Shown: positions 51,336 to 62,614, counted from the stretch's first letter. The stretch is DNA of 64,000 nucleotides from Lepidostoma basale (GCA_022606425.2 JAHDVF020000177.1:1488001-1552000), one strand, 5' to 3'. A program made the numbers and translations. The notes: generated by a model not told the origin, from the letters alone.

Positions 51336-51984
51336 TAGGATTGATACATAAAAATTATAAAGATAGGTTCCAGTCCGAATAGTGAATTACTACATTGGAA
51401 GGTTACTAAAAATATCTGTATTAATAAATATATCATTATTTCTATTTCTATTCATACACGTTATGAAAAATGTGTTTATGTATTCATTTTTCTTGGAGCT
51501 TTCAAATTTTCTATCAAACTTGATAGGCGCTCCATAAAATATTTACAATGTATTAGCAAATTGATAAATAGGTACTCGTAAGCGATCTTAACATGCGATA
51601 GGGACAGAGTGATATTAATCGATCCTTCCATTTAAAAAAAATAGAGGGATGATGGATGTGGACCAAGGGTGGATTGGGTGACATGGCAGGCCCTGGGTGA
51701 GTGGGACACGTTATAGATATTACGTTACTTTTTTACGTGATGTTTTGTTATATTATGTGGATGCTAATGTGACATTATGTAATATAAAACCCGGGGAATT
51801 TGTCGCATAGCGTAAAAAAAACGTTATCCAGAATTTTAAATCTAACATTAAAGCTCACGCAAATTTATTTAAACGCGCGAAGCAAGCAAATAAAATAATT
51901 ACGCAATGTTTTGGTTTTATTTTTGTAAAATTCCATAGTCAAAAAGGAAAATAATATTACTGAAGGCTAATTTAAGTATGCAAT
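51336..51984. other. No recognised feature
   Basis: AT-rich unassigned sequence. Confidence 0.45.
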
Positions 51985-52752
51985 AAGTATGACCTTATGA
52001 TGAACGTGTCAAATTCCAAAGTTATGGTATTTGAAAAGGAAGAATGTATGACAGATTGTGGCATAAGTGCGAACGGTGAGAAACTAGAGCAAATTATAGA
52101 ATTTGTTTATCTGGGAAGCATGTTTACAAGATATGGAAAAATGGAGAAAGATATCGGAAGAAGGGTTGGAGCTGGAAACAAAATAAATGGTGCACTCAAA
52201 GTCATTATCGCAAATAGAAATATATCGACTGAAGCAAAGATGGCAGTGCACAATGGAGTTCTAGTCCCGACTCTTATATATGGAAGTGAAGCTTGGAGTT
52301 GGCAGAAGAAGGATGAAAGTAGGATAAATGCCGTAAAAATTAGGTCACTGAGATGAATGTGCGTAAAAACAATGTATGATAGAGTATCTAATGATGAAGT
52401 AAGAAAGGAATGTAAGGCAGATAAAAGCGTGATAAATAAAATTAAGAAAGGGTCACTAAGATGGTTTGGACATATGGAACGAATGGATGAGGGAAGAATG
52501 GTTAAAAAAGCATATACAAGTAGTGTGAATGGAAAAAGAAGTCGAGGAAGGCCAACGAAGACATCGCATGACCACATTAATCAACTACTGAAATGCGGCC
52601 ATGTTCGAAGTAGAAACAATTGACGAGCGTGCATGTCACGATTTGTGTATGTAGAAAAGGCGCTAGAATTATGCCAGGATAGAACAATGTGGCAATTCAT
52701 CCTCTCTGCCTACTCCTCCGGGGAAACGGCGTGATGGTTACTTAGTTAACTG
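51985..52752 (+). mobile_element. LINE-A 3' end (A2), long copy
   Basis: Frame 51997-52356: MMNVSNSKVMVFEKEECMTD, EQIIEFVYLGSMFTRYGKME, KDIGRRVGAGNKINGALKVI, MAVHNGVLVPTLIYGSEAWS, WQKKDESRINAV..RSLR then a stop at codon R. It continues at MCVKTMYDRVSNDEVRKECK, RWFGHMERMDEGRMVKKAYT, RGRPTKTSHDHINQLLKCGH, RSRNN-stop. Two nonsense changes are the main lesions. It ends GGCGTGATGGTTACTTAGTT. Confidence 0.9.
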
Positions 52753-52782
52753 TATCAAAATTCACTTTATGTTTTATATATT

Positions 52783-53010
52783 TGACGCCCTTCGTGGCAG
52801 AGTGGTAAGAGCTCTGACTACCATACCAAAGGTCCTGAATTCGATTCCCGGCGATGGCAGTGTGATTTTTCCACTGTCTTTGATCTGGTGTAGAATTTAT
52901 GTGACAACAAAATGGCGATAGATAAGCTACCTATCGCATGTCATGAGAATCAATGTAATAGCTATAAAATGTATGAAGTAATTGGGTTCAAACGACCTGT
53001 TCGAAAGGCC
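52783..53010 (+). mobile_element. SINE1, complete
   Basis: CCTTCGTGGCAGAGTGGTAA (A box), AGGTCCTGAATTCGATTCCC (B box with one change), GGCAGTGTGATTTTTCCACT, TCTTTGATCTGGTGTAGAAT, AATGGCGATAGATAAGCTAC and the 3' end GGGTTCAAACGACCTGTTCG. The clearest full-length SINE1 here. Confidence 0.9.
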
Positions 53011-53690
53011 CGACGCCATGCAGGCCATTCGCTGGCACAGCGCGGAATTAAGCTGTGTGTTGTAAATTGAGTTGTTGAAGATCATTTGTTCGTTGTTGTA
53101 AACAAAAACAAAATAAAAAATTCGATGGATTTGTTTCATCTTGTTAGACCATTATCAACCCTACTTATTAACCATTACTAACCTTATCAACCCTTATCTA
53201 CTCTTAATAATGTCCTTATAAGATGAAACTAGCCCTGTACAATTTCATTGAAATATGTCAAAAAGTAATCTCTAAAATGTCTTTATTAATTAACTGTTTA
53301 AATAAATGCTTATCTATTTTTTTGGTTACAGATTTTCCTAAACAAGGAAATGTTATTTTTTAAACAATTTAAAATTTTAAATAAAAATTATTTTTATAAA
53401 TTTTAATTATGTAGTATAATTATTTAAGTTTGAATTAAAATTGACTATTCGATAATATAAGAATACACATTTAATGCATCACAATTTAAATCCTATTACC
53501 ATAACAGACATTCCTAATGTGTATTTTGTTAAGAGGTTTCGATACTGTCCGTATTTTCATTAGGATATACGCTAAGGGAAAACGAGTTAAAATTGAGAGA
53601 ATCTTCGAATTTAAAATCCGTATTCAATGACTTGATCACATATAATGTAAACTTTTTTCTTCCGGAATATTTTTTTTTGTTTTAAAAAAA
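53011..53690. other. No recognised feature
   Basis: Short (A/C)TTATCAACC-type repeats at 53147-53215, otherwise AT-rich unassigned sequence. Confidence 0.4.
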
Positions 53691-53691
53691 G

Positions 53692-53862
53692 ACTAATATC
53701 AAGGATTTAAATCAATGATATTAGAATTTATTATTACAATCTTCAATGTGAGCAGAAAATAGCTCATAATTATGAAGAAGGAATCTGGTCGTGTCCAGGC
53801 CTGAACCCATGTCCCCTGGATCAGGAGCCAAGCGTTCTAACCCCTAGACCACCACCCGATTG
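53692..53862 (-). mobile_element. SINE2, antisense copy
   Basis: Minus strand: GGTGGTGGTCTAGGGGTTAG, GGTTCAGGCCTGG-type B box, TTCCTTCTTCATAATTATGA, ATTTTCTGCTCACATTGAAG and the end AAATCCTTGATATTAG. Collinear with the 50.9-kb copy. Confidence 0.85.
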
Positions 53863-54848
53863 TTTATAAATATCAGTTATAATGAAATGCCACAACTTTC
53901 AATGTGCCGAAGATCTGTCAGAATGAAACCGATCTGCGTATATCTTGGTTTTTCATATTAATTAGATTTTTTATTTACATATTTTCAATTATACCAAACT
54001 ACATAGTGATCATAACAAAAACAAAATTTTGTTTTTATTTTGTTAACTGCAGGATGAAAAACAAATCATTATTTCATTTACTTAATGGATAGAAAATGAA
54101 ATTTTATTTTAACTTTTGTCGCGGGTATGAATATTCAAGATAAAACACATAAATTTAAGAGTTTTGATCTTTGTCATCTCATAAATCGAAAACAAACAAA
54201 GTTACCCCTTCTTTGAACCATAAATTTTTGCATCTTGAACTCTTCCGTGCTTCTTAAAAGATAGATAATTTATGAACCAGACATATTGCAAAAAAAAAAC
54301 CTCTTAATTCCGATTCTGAAAAGCTTGCAAAATGATTAAAAATTAAAAGATTATATGCTATTATAGAATTTTTAATTATGAAATGACATCACAAAATTGT
54401 GAAGTGATTGCTGAAATTAAATTTGAATAATGCGTTGACATCAATTTAAGTTAATGGTATATTCACATCCCAGGGCGGGTCAGTTTTATCCGTAATTAGA
54501 AACGCTTTATAATGTTTAATCTCGTATCTACGTTCATTATTATTGGAAAAGTTCTCCCATTAAAACTATTAATAATGTTTATAATCATTTCCGTGCATGC
54601 AATAATCATGAAGTACTGTTGTTCCGGGTATTTCACTGCAGTTTCCAATATAACTGATTCATCTTATAAAATTAATGCACAATGCTTTAAATTTTAACTC
54701 ATATTAAAACTTTGATTAGAAAATGCGGAACAAACTATTAATTCTAATAAATTAACAAAGGCACATGCGGTTTCTATAAGACATGGTGTTAATTAAAAAA
54801 GTGCTTAATTTGGGCATAATTACAAATTATAAATAAAAAAGGTTAAAG
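53863..54848. other. No recognised feature
   Basis: About 1 kb of AT-rich sequence with no supportable gene or repeat. Short open frames lack domains. Confidence 0.45.
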
Positions 54849-54849
54849 T

Positions 54850-55630
54850 TAACTAACTAACTAACCATCACGAAGTCTCTCCGAAGGGGTAGGTAATAAT
54901 AATGGAACACCACACTGTTCTTTACTGGGATACTACTTGTCGCTACCTCAACATTCATACATGCACCTACGTCGATTTTTACAACTCCTCACGTGGTCGA
55001 CATTCAATTTTTGATTTGTTTGATCGTGTCCCGTTTTCCTCGGTCTTCCTCTATTTCTATTATCTTCTATCATGTTATAATATGTATATGTTAACGATGA
55101 AAATGGAACTAGAAATATAGGAAGACCGAGGAAAACGTCTCACGATCAAATAAATCAAATATTGAATTCAATATTTAATAAATCAAATATTGAATTCAAT
55201 ATTTAATAAATCAAATATTGAATTCAATATTTAATAAATCAAATATTGAATTCAATATTTGATTCATTTGATCGTGCCACATTTTCCCCGGTCTTCCTCT
55301 ATTTCTATAAAGTTCCATTTACATCGTTAACATATACTTTTTTTATCATTCTTTCTTCATTCATTCTTTCCATGTGTCCAAACCATATTTATGTTCCTTT
55401 CTTTATTTTATTCTTAACACTTTAATTAAAACTGCATTTATTTCTTATATTTTCATTCAACACTCTATCATACACAGATTTTCCACACATTCGTCTAAGA
55501 GATTCATTTCTACTGCATTTATTATACTTTCATCCTTCTTTTTCCAGTTCCATGCTTCGCTTTTATACTTAAGGGTCGGTAAAAGAACAGCATTGTGAAC
55601 TGTCATTTTAGATTTAGTAAAAGTATATAA
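54850..55630 (-). mobile_element. LINE-A composite with inverted segment
   Basis: The antisense LINE-A tail and C-terminus run from 54850 (AACTAACTAACTAACC, GTCTCTCCGAAGGGGTAGG) to ~55065. A short sense segment (55085-55160, AACTAGAAATATAGGAAGAC) follows. After a tandem repeat the antisense order resumes from ATTTGATTCATTTGATCGTG (55250) to the NWQK and YGS..W codons (~55580). A fold-back rearrangement inside a LINE copy. Confidence 0.75.
55150..55262. repeat. 28-bp tandem repeat of palindromic unit, four units
   Basis: The unit AATCAAATATTGAATTCAAT plus ATTTAATA recurs with period 28 (GAATTC at 55164, 55192, 55220, 55248). The unit is itself palindromic around GAATTC and comes from the LINE-A QINQILN codons. 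It lies at the junction of oppositely oriented LINE-A pieces. Confidence 0.9.
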
Positions 55631-55995
55631 CATATTAATGTTATAAACAACAATTTGATGACTTGGCGAAAGTAAAAATAAAACTTGATGAAATAAGAAC
55701 AAAACGTATCTTCAAAAGTTCACGTGAAAAGCCGTAATTGACTAGCTACGAGTATGTACCTATCACATGTGATGAGAATCAAAAGCGTTAAATGTGTATA
55801 CAGTAGATAGTATAAAATAATTTCCATTTAGAAACATAAAAATAAACTGTCAATTTAAAACATTAAAATTGGTTTTCAATTTGAAACATAAAAATAAACA
55901 ACCACATTTAAATATTAAAATAAACTGTCAATTAGAAACAAGTAAATAAACTGTCAATTTGATATATAAAAATAAACTGTAAATTAGAAACATAA

Positions 55996-56272
55996 AAACT
56001 TTGTTTGTGTATCACAATTTAAATTTTTTTTGCGACAGCTGTTTCGTCAACCTATGTTGACATTACCAGGTGTTACAATAGTTTAAAAACTGTTAAAATT
56101 ATTTTTTTGTTATTTTTCGAACCTTTATGTGTATTTTTTCCAATGTCAATGAACCAGCTCTCGCGAAAAAATAAAAATAATAACAATTTTGATGTAAAAA
56201 CAAAGTTTTATAATGTAACAGTTAATAATGTTAAATTATTATAGTGTTTCGGCCAAACAATGGACTATAAAA
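55996..56272. mobile_element. Foldback family Z, decayed
   Basis: GCGACAGCTGTTTCGTCAAC and TATGTTGACATTACCAGG on the left arm (core CTGGTAA, mutated), AACCAGCTCTCGCGAAAAAA on the right arm, and the Z end GTGTTTCGGCCAAACAATGG. Confidence 0.75.
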
Positions 56273-56336
56273 ATAAAAATAAACTGTCAATTTGAAATGT
56301 CAAAATAAACTGTCAATTTAAAACATAAAAATAAAC

Positions 56337-56612
56337 CTTTTTTTGTAGACAAATACTGGATTTATACCCATTGCGGGTTTTTGTACATTGCTAGTGTACA
56401 ACAATGTGACGTTATTAAAAATAGTAGCATATATACAAGTTCCAAAAATTTGTCAAATGTGGTGTCGTAAGAAGGGCGGAATGGGGAATGTTGTTAACAT
56501 AAAGTGATCGCATAACCCAACTAATGACAGGTCATAAGTCTTGTAAACGCCTCGACTACCATATTCTGTTTCCAAATAGTTTACATATTCGTCTCTATTG
56601 AGATACAATTAA
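56337..56612 (+). repeat. Dispersed repeat D, shortened copy
   Basis: TTGTAGACAAATACTGGATT, ACCCATTGCGGGT, GGAATGGGGAATGTTGTTAA, ATGACAGGTCATAAGTC, CGTCTCTATTGAGATACAAT. It lacks the internal ~200 bp of the 29-kb copy and ends at AATTAATCC. Confidence 0.75.
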
Positions 56613-57054
56613 TCCTTAAAAATAAACTGTCAATTTGAATTGACTAATTATTGTTTCTTAAAGAATGCATCTTTTGATTTTGTATTTGCTGTAATATTAT
56701 ATCGAATAATCGTATTTTTAATTTGATAATACGTACTCCCTTATATCCACTTGGATCAGGGAAGACAAACTGGAGTTTAGGCCTGTGAAGCATGAAATAT
56801 CCTATGTGAGCGCCCTCTGGCCCCATTCCAGGGCTGGATGCTAGAGGGCCGTGAGATATGAAGTGATATAATAGTTCCCCGCGAGGAAGATGAAGTGGCT
56901 GAAATAACGATCCGGTTGCGGAAGTTGTTGATATACGTGTAGTTCGAGTTACGAGTATGTTCGATCTCAGTATTAAATCGCAAAAACCTTATTTCAAATC
57001 ACAAACGTGGGCTGCAACTCAATTATCAAAAAATAATAATAACTCAGCCGGTTG

Positions 57055-57512
57055 AACTTTAAAAGCAAGGAACTGGCAGAAGAAGGATGAGAGTCGAATA
57101 AATGCGTTTGAGATGAGGCCCTTTAGAAATGTGTGATAGAACGATGTACGACAAAAATTCAAATGCTGATAAAAGAAAGAAATCTAGAACGGAAGAAGGT
57201 ATTATGAATAAAACTATGAAAGGATCGCTGCGTTGGTTCGAACATATGGAGCGCATGGATGGAGAAAGAATGGTTAATAAAGCATTCGTTAACGATGTAA
57301 ATTGTTTACGGAGTCGGGGTACATTGAGGAAAATATGTCATGACATAATTAATCAGATTTTAAGGGTTGGTCATGTAAGAAGTCGGAAGAATCGATGTGT
57401 GTGTATGACTCGCTGTATGAATGTGGAGGAAGCTAGAGAGGTGTGTCAGGATATGTGACGGTCTATTCTCTCTGCCTACTTCTGCGAGGAAACGGCGTGA
57501 TGGTTTATGGTT
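57055..57512 (+). mobile_element. LINE-A 3' end (A1), decayed
   Basis: AAGGAACTGGCAGAAGAAGG (NWQKK region), then frame 57129-57458: MCDRTMYDKNSNADKRKKSR, KTMKGSLRWFEHMERMDGER, GTLRKICHDIINQILRVGHV, MTRCMNVEEAREVCQDM-stop. It ends in AAACGGCGTGATGGTTTATG. Several substitutions at otherwise conserved sites (RGRPRKT to RGTLRKI). Confidence 0.85.
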
Positions 57513-57548
57513 GAACTTTGGATATATCGAATATAATTAATTTATACT

Positions 57549-57692
57549 AATGAAAACGTCTGTTTTCAATAAGTTTTATTATATTTTATGTGAGTGAATG
57601 TTTCGCCTGTCTAAGGCATTATCGAATTTCGCAGAGAGGCGAAACATGTATTCTCATAATTCTGCTAGAAAACAGACGTTTTCATTTGTAAT
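57549..57692. mobile_element. Foldback family X
   Basis: Inverted ends AATGAAAACGTCTGTTTTC and GAAAACAGACGTTTTCATTT. The arms have AATGTTTCGCCTGTC.. and GAGAGGCGAAACATGTATTC. Core TCGATAA (left arm) departs from CTGATGA. Confidence 0.7.
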
Positions 57693-57774
57693 CATTATTT
57701 GATGTGGAATTGACATCATTGCTCAACAAACAATAAATTCGTTGAATAAAATTAATAATAATGCTCTTTCACGC

Positions 57775-57900
57775 TGTTTATTCTATTTTTGAGTTTATTT
57801 TTTATTCGAAAAATATTATGACAAATAAACTGAGAAGTGGAAAAACATTGTATTCATAAACATGTCATTATGGAATTCCACTGTACTAAAGCCCTAATTT
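57775..57900. mobile_element. Foldback family Y, shortened
   Basis: TTCTATTTTTGAGTTTATTT, AAATAAACTGAGAAGTGGAA, CATGTCATTATGGAATTCCA and CTGTACTAAAGCC are Y blocks without the hairpin core. Confidence 0.6.
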
Positions 57901-58454
57901 TATCAAAAATGTCCTATATTAAAATATTAAGGAATGAATAAATGGATATAATGAATATTTAATTTACTAAATAACAATCAGTATTTTTAATACAGTCGTT
58001 TAAATAATTATCATAATGAGATTTATAGGCTGATTTATAAAACACTATTTACGAGTACATGAATACATGAGTACGAGCACCTTAACGAAGCTCCGAAGAA
58101 TTCAAAATATCTCACATTTGATGTTATACAGAAATTGTTTCGAACTTTAACTCAGAAATTGTAACTTTCAGATCACATGTAAATTATAATTTATTCTAAG
58201 AAACTTGGAGAAATATTATGAAATAAGTATGTGTGTGTGTGACCATTTTTGTTAGCTGGGTAAAGTGCGGATCGACGCCTCATGGGGAATAATGAACGAA
58301 CAAATATAGTAATTAGTCGAGAAACGTGACCAACTTTAATATGGTTTGTAAATAAATAAACACCTTTAAGAAGGATCTTAATGTTTTCTGCGTATTATAT
58401 TATATTATATTATATTAAGAACAAGCTGGCAGAATAATGAAATATTCGTCTCTA
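57901..58454. other. Unassigned; short TATAT repeat
   Basis: A (TATAT)n-like run at 58396-58417; otherwise nothing. Confidence 0.45.
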
Positions 58455-58990
58455 AGCAGCAAACAGGGGGTATTCATGGGTGTTTCATGGGTGTAAGAAG
58501 CTTCTGGGCTCTAAGTTACTCAGCAAGAATACCAAACTTTTAATATATGAGACTATCATAAGACCGGTAGTCACCTACGGCTGTGAGCCATGGCCTCTAA
58601 CGCAGAGAGAGGAAGGCAGGCTGGCAGTTTTAGAAAGGAAAACACTGAGAAAAAAATGTTGACCCACGCTGGAGGATGGGACTTACAGAATTAGAAGAAA
58701 CCTTGAACTTGAAGAACTAATTAACCAGGGAACAGTAGTGAGATTCTAAAAGTCTCAACGCCTACGGTGGGCTGGCCATGTGGAAAGAATGCCAGAGGGT
58801 AGAACACCACAAATTATATCCAGATGGGTGCCTCGCGAAAAGAGACCAAGAGGCAGACCGAGGAAAAGATGGACGGATTGCGTGGAACAAGATTGGGAGA
58901 AAATGGAAGGAGCTGGGGAATGGAGAGAGATGGCCTCAGACAGAAGTCAGCGGATGTAGCACCGAGAAATGAATGAATTGTGTTATTCAT
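58455..58990 (+). mobile_element. LINE-J 3' end
   Basis: Frame 58480-58662 gives CKKLLGSKLLSKNTKLLIYE, TIIRPVVTYGCEPWPLTQRE, RLAVLERKTLRKK. After a frameshift come RWAGHVERMPEGRTPQIISR, KRPRGRPRKRWTDCVEQDWE and EWREMASDRSQR. A full C-terminal region after the palm (TYGCE.W, L...ER..LR, RW.GHVERM, GRPR.RW). No (GAA)n tail is visible. Confidence 0.8.
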
Positions 58991-59107
58991 ACAAAATAAA
59001 TAATTTTTAAGCATCATTAAGAAAATCTTGTTTTGTTTATAATTTCGATTTTAATTTTAATTTACATAGCAATTATACTTTAAAGTAGCAGTGTGATTTA
59101 TTATATT

Positions 59108-59312
59108 TTGAAAAGGATTGTTCGATATTGGAGGGGAAAATTGAGGGACGCCGAGGGCCCGAAAGGAGACAAATTTCCTGGCTGAGAAACGTGAGGGAGT
59201 GGACCGGCATCCGAAGTGTGGAGGAGCTGTTCCGAGCGGCGCAGGACAGGGACAGGTTCGCCGAGGTGATCGCCACCGTTGGGGGGACCCGACAGGGCAC
59301 TTGAAGAAGAAG
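59108..59312 (+). mobile_element. LINE-E 3' end
   Basis: The plus strand encodes ILEGKIEGRRGPERRQISWL, RNVREWTGIRSVEELFRAAQ, DRDRFAEVIATVGGTRQGT and a stop, then GAAGAAGAAGAAG. Intact for the last ~60 codons and near-identical to the 39.5-kb copy; strongly 5'-truncated. Confidence 0.85.
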
Positions 59313-60018
59313 AAGAAAAATATAGTCTCGGAAACGAAGTGCAAACAGTAAATTCTTTGATGTAAGAATTTTAGATTTGTTTTTGACTGAAAACAACTAA
59401 CCATAAAATCAATTGATTTGTGATAAAGCCTTATTACTGTTTGATATCTAAGTTCTTTAACATTTCTACGTTATTAAATAGTTGGTATAGATAACAAAGC
59501 ATAACTTTAAATTAAAAATACGAAATACACCCAATAACGGTGATTAGTTTCATAACTTTAGAAGTAAATGTGATGAAAATATTCGAGCTTTACCCTGAAG
59601 AATAGTTTGAAGGTAGGAACGGGAAAGTTTTTATAAGTAGCTTTGCCGGCTAGGAACTTAAGAAGATTGATTACTGAATAATGTGTTTAGTTGAGTCTAT
59701 ATACATAATATCATAAGTAACACACCGTGGGATAGTACATATAACTGATTTTAATTATCATTTTCGAAATGTAATATTAATGAACAGACGACTTTGAATA
59801 ATGATTTCAAACTTGCAATAGAACGACCCAACTAACGAGAGCTTAAATTCGTCATTTCTCATTACTTAAATAATGTTTGAGAAATGGACTACTGATAATG
59901 AAGTTTAGTTAATTGTTTCGAAGCTAAAATGTTATTCACAACAAATCTGTAAATTCGTGATAAAGCTTAAAATTTGCTAAATGTCTGGGTTTAATAATAT
60001 CGATTAATATATTAAATA
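59313..60018. other. No recognised feature
   Basis: AT-rich unassigned sequence. Confidence 0.45.
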
Positions 60019-60019
60019 C

Positions 60020-60140
60020 CGTTTTTTTATACAACAGATCATTTGAATCCAATTACTGTATACAATATATTTTTAGCTATTATATTGATTTTAATGACAT
60101 ATCAAAGGTAGCTTACCTTTCACCACTTTATTGTCAATAA
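60020..60140 (-). mobile_element. SINE1 3' half
   Basis: Minus strand: TTATTGACAATAAAGTGG, AAGGTAAGCTACCTTTGATA, ..TACAGTAATTGGATTCAAAT and GATCTGTTGTAT. The tRNA-derived head is missing. Confidence 0.7.
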
Positions 60141-60188
60141 ATGTCGCTGTCGAAATAAATACAAAGGTGGAAGTAATTCTTAATATCT

Positions 60189-60398
60189 ATTTACACTGGA
60201 CAGTGACCGAAACGTCACCGACGCAGCCTTGAATCTCACCGACTCGTTATCTCAAATGCCATAATAAAATCGCCATCGGGAGAGTTGATAAATGTCAGTT
60301 TTACGACTGCGCGTCTCTTATCAAGATACCGAGTCAGTGAGATTCAAGGTTACGTCGGTGACGTTACAGAGCATTTACGGTCACTGTTCAGTGTAAAT
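60189..60398. mobile_element. MITE with ~80-bp inverted arms
   Basis: ATTTACACTGGACAGTGACC, GTCACCGACGCAGCCTTGAA, TCTCACCGACTCG on the left and the complements GAGTCAGTGAGATTCAAGGT, CGTCGGTGACG, CGGTCACTGTTCAGTGTAAAT on the right. The right arm has an extra ATTTACGG-containing stretch. No coding and no clear target duplication. Confidence 0.8.
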
Positions 60399-60457
60399 GA
60401 CCTTTAAGAAACATTGTTTTATATTAATATAATTATCAATGAACTTCCTTTTTAGAG

Positions 60458-60668
60458 ATATCTGTAGGCAGAGTGGTAAGAGCTCTGACTACAGGTTCCG
60501 GGTTCAATTCCCGGCGCTGGCAGTGTGATTGTCACACTGTCTTTGGTCTGGTGTAGAAAATGGCGATAGATTAGCTATCTATCACATGTCACGAGAATCA
60601 ATATATCAGCTAAAAATATATTGTATACAGTAATTGGGTTCAAGCGACCTGTTGTGTACAAAAAAATC
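60458..60668 (+). mobile_element. SINE1, complete with short deletions
   Basis: GTAGGCAGAGTGGTAAGAGC (A box), GGTTCCGGGTTCAATTCCCG (B box), GTGTGATTGTCACACTGTCT, GTCTGGTGTAGAAAATGGCG (deleted for ATTCACGTGACAATA) and GGGTTCAAGCGACCTGTTGT with an A-run. Confidence 0.85.
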
Positions 60669-61148
60669 ATTAGATTATCTTGAAAACAAATTTACATATT
60701 AGAGTTAATCAATATTTGCTTACATAGAGATCCACAAATAACATTTCATAACAGATTGAATTGTATAAATGAGAGGCGAAAAATTGAAATTCTACACCAG
60801 TTTTATGTAAATATTTATTAATCAAGAACAATATAAATATTCCAATCTCATTAATATTGAAGAGTGAGTCAATTGTAATATATGTATATGGTTTAACTAC
60901 CCTTACTCTAATTATCTTGAAGTGGCTTTCGAGTTCACAACTCATCGCGCCTGCCTTAGACATTAATAAGATATAGTGAGTGATGTTGTATTATATTAGT
61001 GTTTACTGAGATGCTGAGTTAGTTACATATGGTTTAGAATATTATTATCTGCATATTATTATTTGCATTCATTATTCATCGTTCTACCCATGGATATTGA
61101 CAAAAACTATGACAAAAAGCTGGATACCTTTTAAATCTGGATATATCG
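60669..61148. other. No recognised feature
   Basis: AT-rich unassigned sequence. Confidence 0.45.
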
Positions 61149-61546
61149 TAACTAACTAACCATCACGCCGTCTCTCCGAAGGGTAGGCGGAAAGAATGGA
61201 CTGCCACACTTTTCTATCCTGACATATTTCTCTCGCTTTCTTAACATTCATACATCGTGTCATGCACGCGCGTCGATTTCTCTGACTCCTCACGTGGCCG
61301 ACATTCAATATTTGATTTATTTGATCGTGCCACGTTTTCCTCGGTCTTCCTCCACTTCTAGTTCCATTTACATCGTTAACATATACTTTTTTACCATTCT
61401 TTCTTCATCATTCCATATATCCAATCCATCTTAATGATCCTTTCATTATTTTGTTCAACCATCATTCGCACCGCATTCACTTCTTATATTTTCATTCGAG
61501 ACTCTATCATACACAGAGTATCCACACATTCGTCTAAGAGAATATA
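61149..61546 (-). mobile_element. LINE-A 3' end (A3)
   Basis: AACTAACTAACC and GTCTCTCCGAAGGGTAGGCG start the antisense copy. The minus strand encodes MTRCMNVKKARE-like, GHVRSQR, QINQILN, EVEEDRGKR (frameshifted RGRPRKT), VKKYMLTM-like, and VYDRVSNENIR. Close to the 43.9-kb copy; truncated at SLRRMCG. Confidence 0.8.
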
Positions 61547-61744
61547 TAAGTGTAATATATGTAATTGGATATATCGTAAAATGTTTAAAATATGGTAGAC
61601 AGAATGAAGAAAGAAAAATAAATGATCATGACCATAAAGCGCAGGAAACTGGAATACTTCAGACGCGTTGTGATTGAACTGATTATCCAATGTAAAATTA
61701 ACGGAAAACGAAGTGTCGGGAGATAAGAAAATCCTGATTAGAAT

Positions 61745-61960
61745 CTTCTTCTTTCGGTGCCGTGTCAGGTCCCCCCGACCTTGGCGCTCACTGCACCAAA
61801 GGCATCTCTATCCTGCGTTACTTGGAACAGGTTCTGAATTCTTGTCATTTCTGTCCATTCTTTTATGTTCCGCAGCCAGGACAACTGCCTTCTACCAACT
61901 CCCCGAAGTCCTTCCACTTTACCTATTAATATCTGTGTGGATGTGGATGTGGAAACTAGA
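61745..61960 (-). mobile_element. LINE-E 3' end, diverged
   Basis: The minus strand encodes QILIGKVEGLRGVGRRQLSW, LRNIKEWTEMTRIQNLFQVT, QDRDAFGAVSAKVGGT, then CTGACACGGCACCGAAAGAA and GAAG. Same layout as the 39.5- and 59.1-kb copies but a distinct subfamily. Confidence 0.8.
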
Positions 61961-62149
61961 GAGAGATAGTTTAGAGCTGCTGTATCAAAAGGAAAAACAG
62001 TCATTATGTTATTAAATCTTCGATAAGTGAGAAACAGGAAGAAGAAGAAGGTAAAATATTTAAGTTCGTAAAAATATACTACAAAGTCGTTTTTTGTCTA
62101 AGTATTTTAACTCTTTGTTTTTTGAATGTATACAAATACTTTGTAGACA

Positions 62150-62405
62150 AATACTGGATTTTACCCATTGAGGGTTAATCATTTTTAAGGATTAATTTTT
62201 AATTGCATATTATATACATCTTACAAAAAATGTCAGACGTGGTGGTCTTAAGAAGGACGGAATGGGGAACGTTGTTAACATAAAGCGATCGCTTAACCCA
62301 ACCAATGACAGGTTAAGTCCTATAAACGCCTCGACTACCATATTCTGTTTCCAAAAAAACAATTTATTTCTTCGTCTCTATTGAGAAACAATTAATCCTT
62401 AAATA
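62150..62405 (+). repeat. Dispersed repeat D, shortened copy
   Basis: ATACTGGATTTTACCCATTG, TTAAGGATTAATTTTTAATT, GGAATGGGGAACGTTGTTAA, AACCCAACCAATGACAGG, TCTCTATTGAGAAACAATTA, ATCCTTAA. The inner ends TTAAGGATTAATT and AATTAATCCTTAA form an inverted repeat. Confidence 0.7.
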
Positions 62406-62489
62406 TTATATCTCTGTTTCTCTCAATTTTGTGAATACGCCACGAAAGGGAAGGAGAACGTGAGAATTTGCGCCACCACCAAATCAAAT

Positions 62490-62614
62490 TCTAGATGTCG
62501 GCCATTTTAGTAATCGGAATAATCACCTAACTTGCATGCCATGTAGACGTGGCAGGTATGAAGATTGGGGTGGTCTATCTACGCCTCTGGGGAAATGATG
62601 CGACGGTTTGATAG
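62490..62614 (+). mobile_element. LINE-A 3' fragment, decayed
   Basis: AAATCAAATTCTAGATGTCG, GCCATTTTAGTAATCGGAAT, CTTGCATGCCATGTAGACG, then CTACGCCTCTGGGGAAATGA and TGCGACGGTTTG. Recognisable in order (QILDVGHF, RNNH, CQV..), heavily mutated. Confidence 0.6.

Larger units (their letters stand above)
55828..56640. repeat. Minisatellite (unit ~25-30 bp) interrupted twice
   Basis: Variants of AAATAAACTGTCAATTTGAA with ACATAAA recur at 55840-55995, 56270-56335 and 56615-56640. The array is broken by a Z foldback (~55996-56272) and a D repeat (~56337-56612), after which the same unit resumes. Confidence 0.75.

Noticed and set aside
52783..53010. Genuine tRNA gene
   Set aside because: A and B boxes are present but no cloverleaf closes, and the same unit with a long non-tRNA body recurs many times; it is a SINE.
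55150..55262. CRISPR-like array of 28-bp repeats
   Set aside because: There are no spacers; the units are contiguous and come from LINE-A coding sequence in a eukaryotic repeat context.
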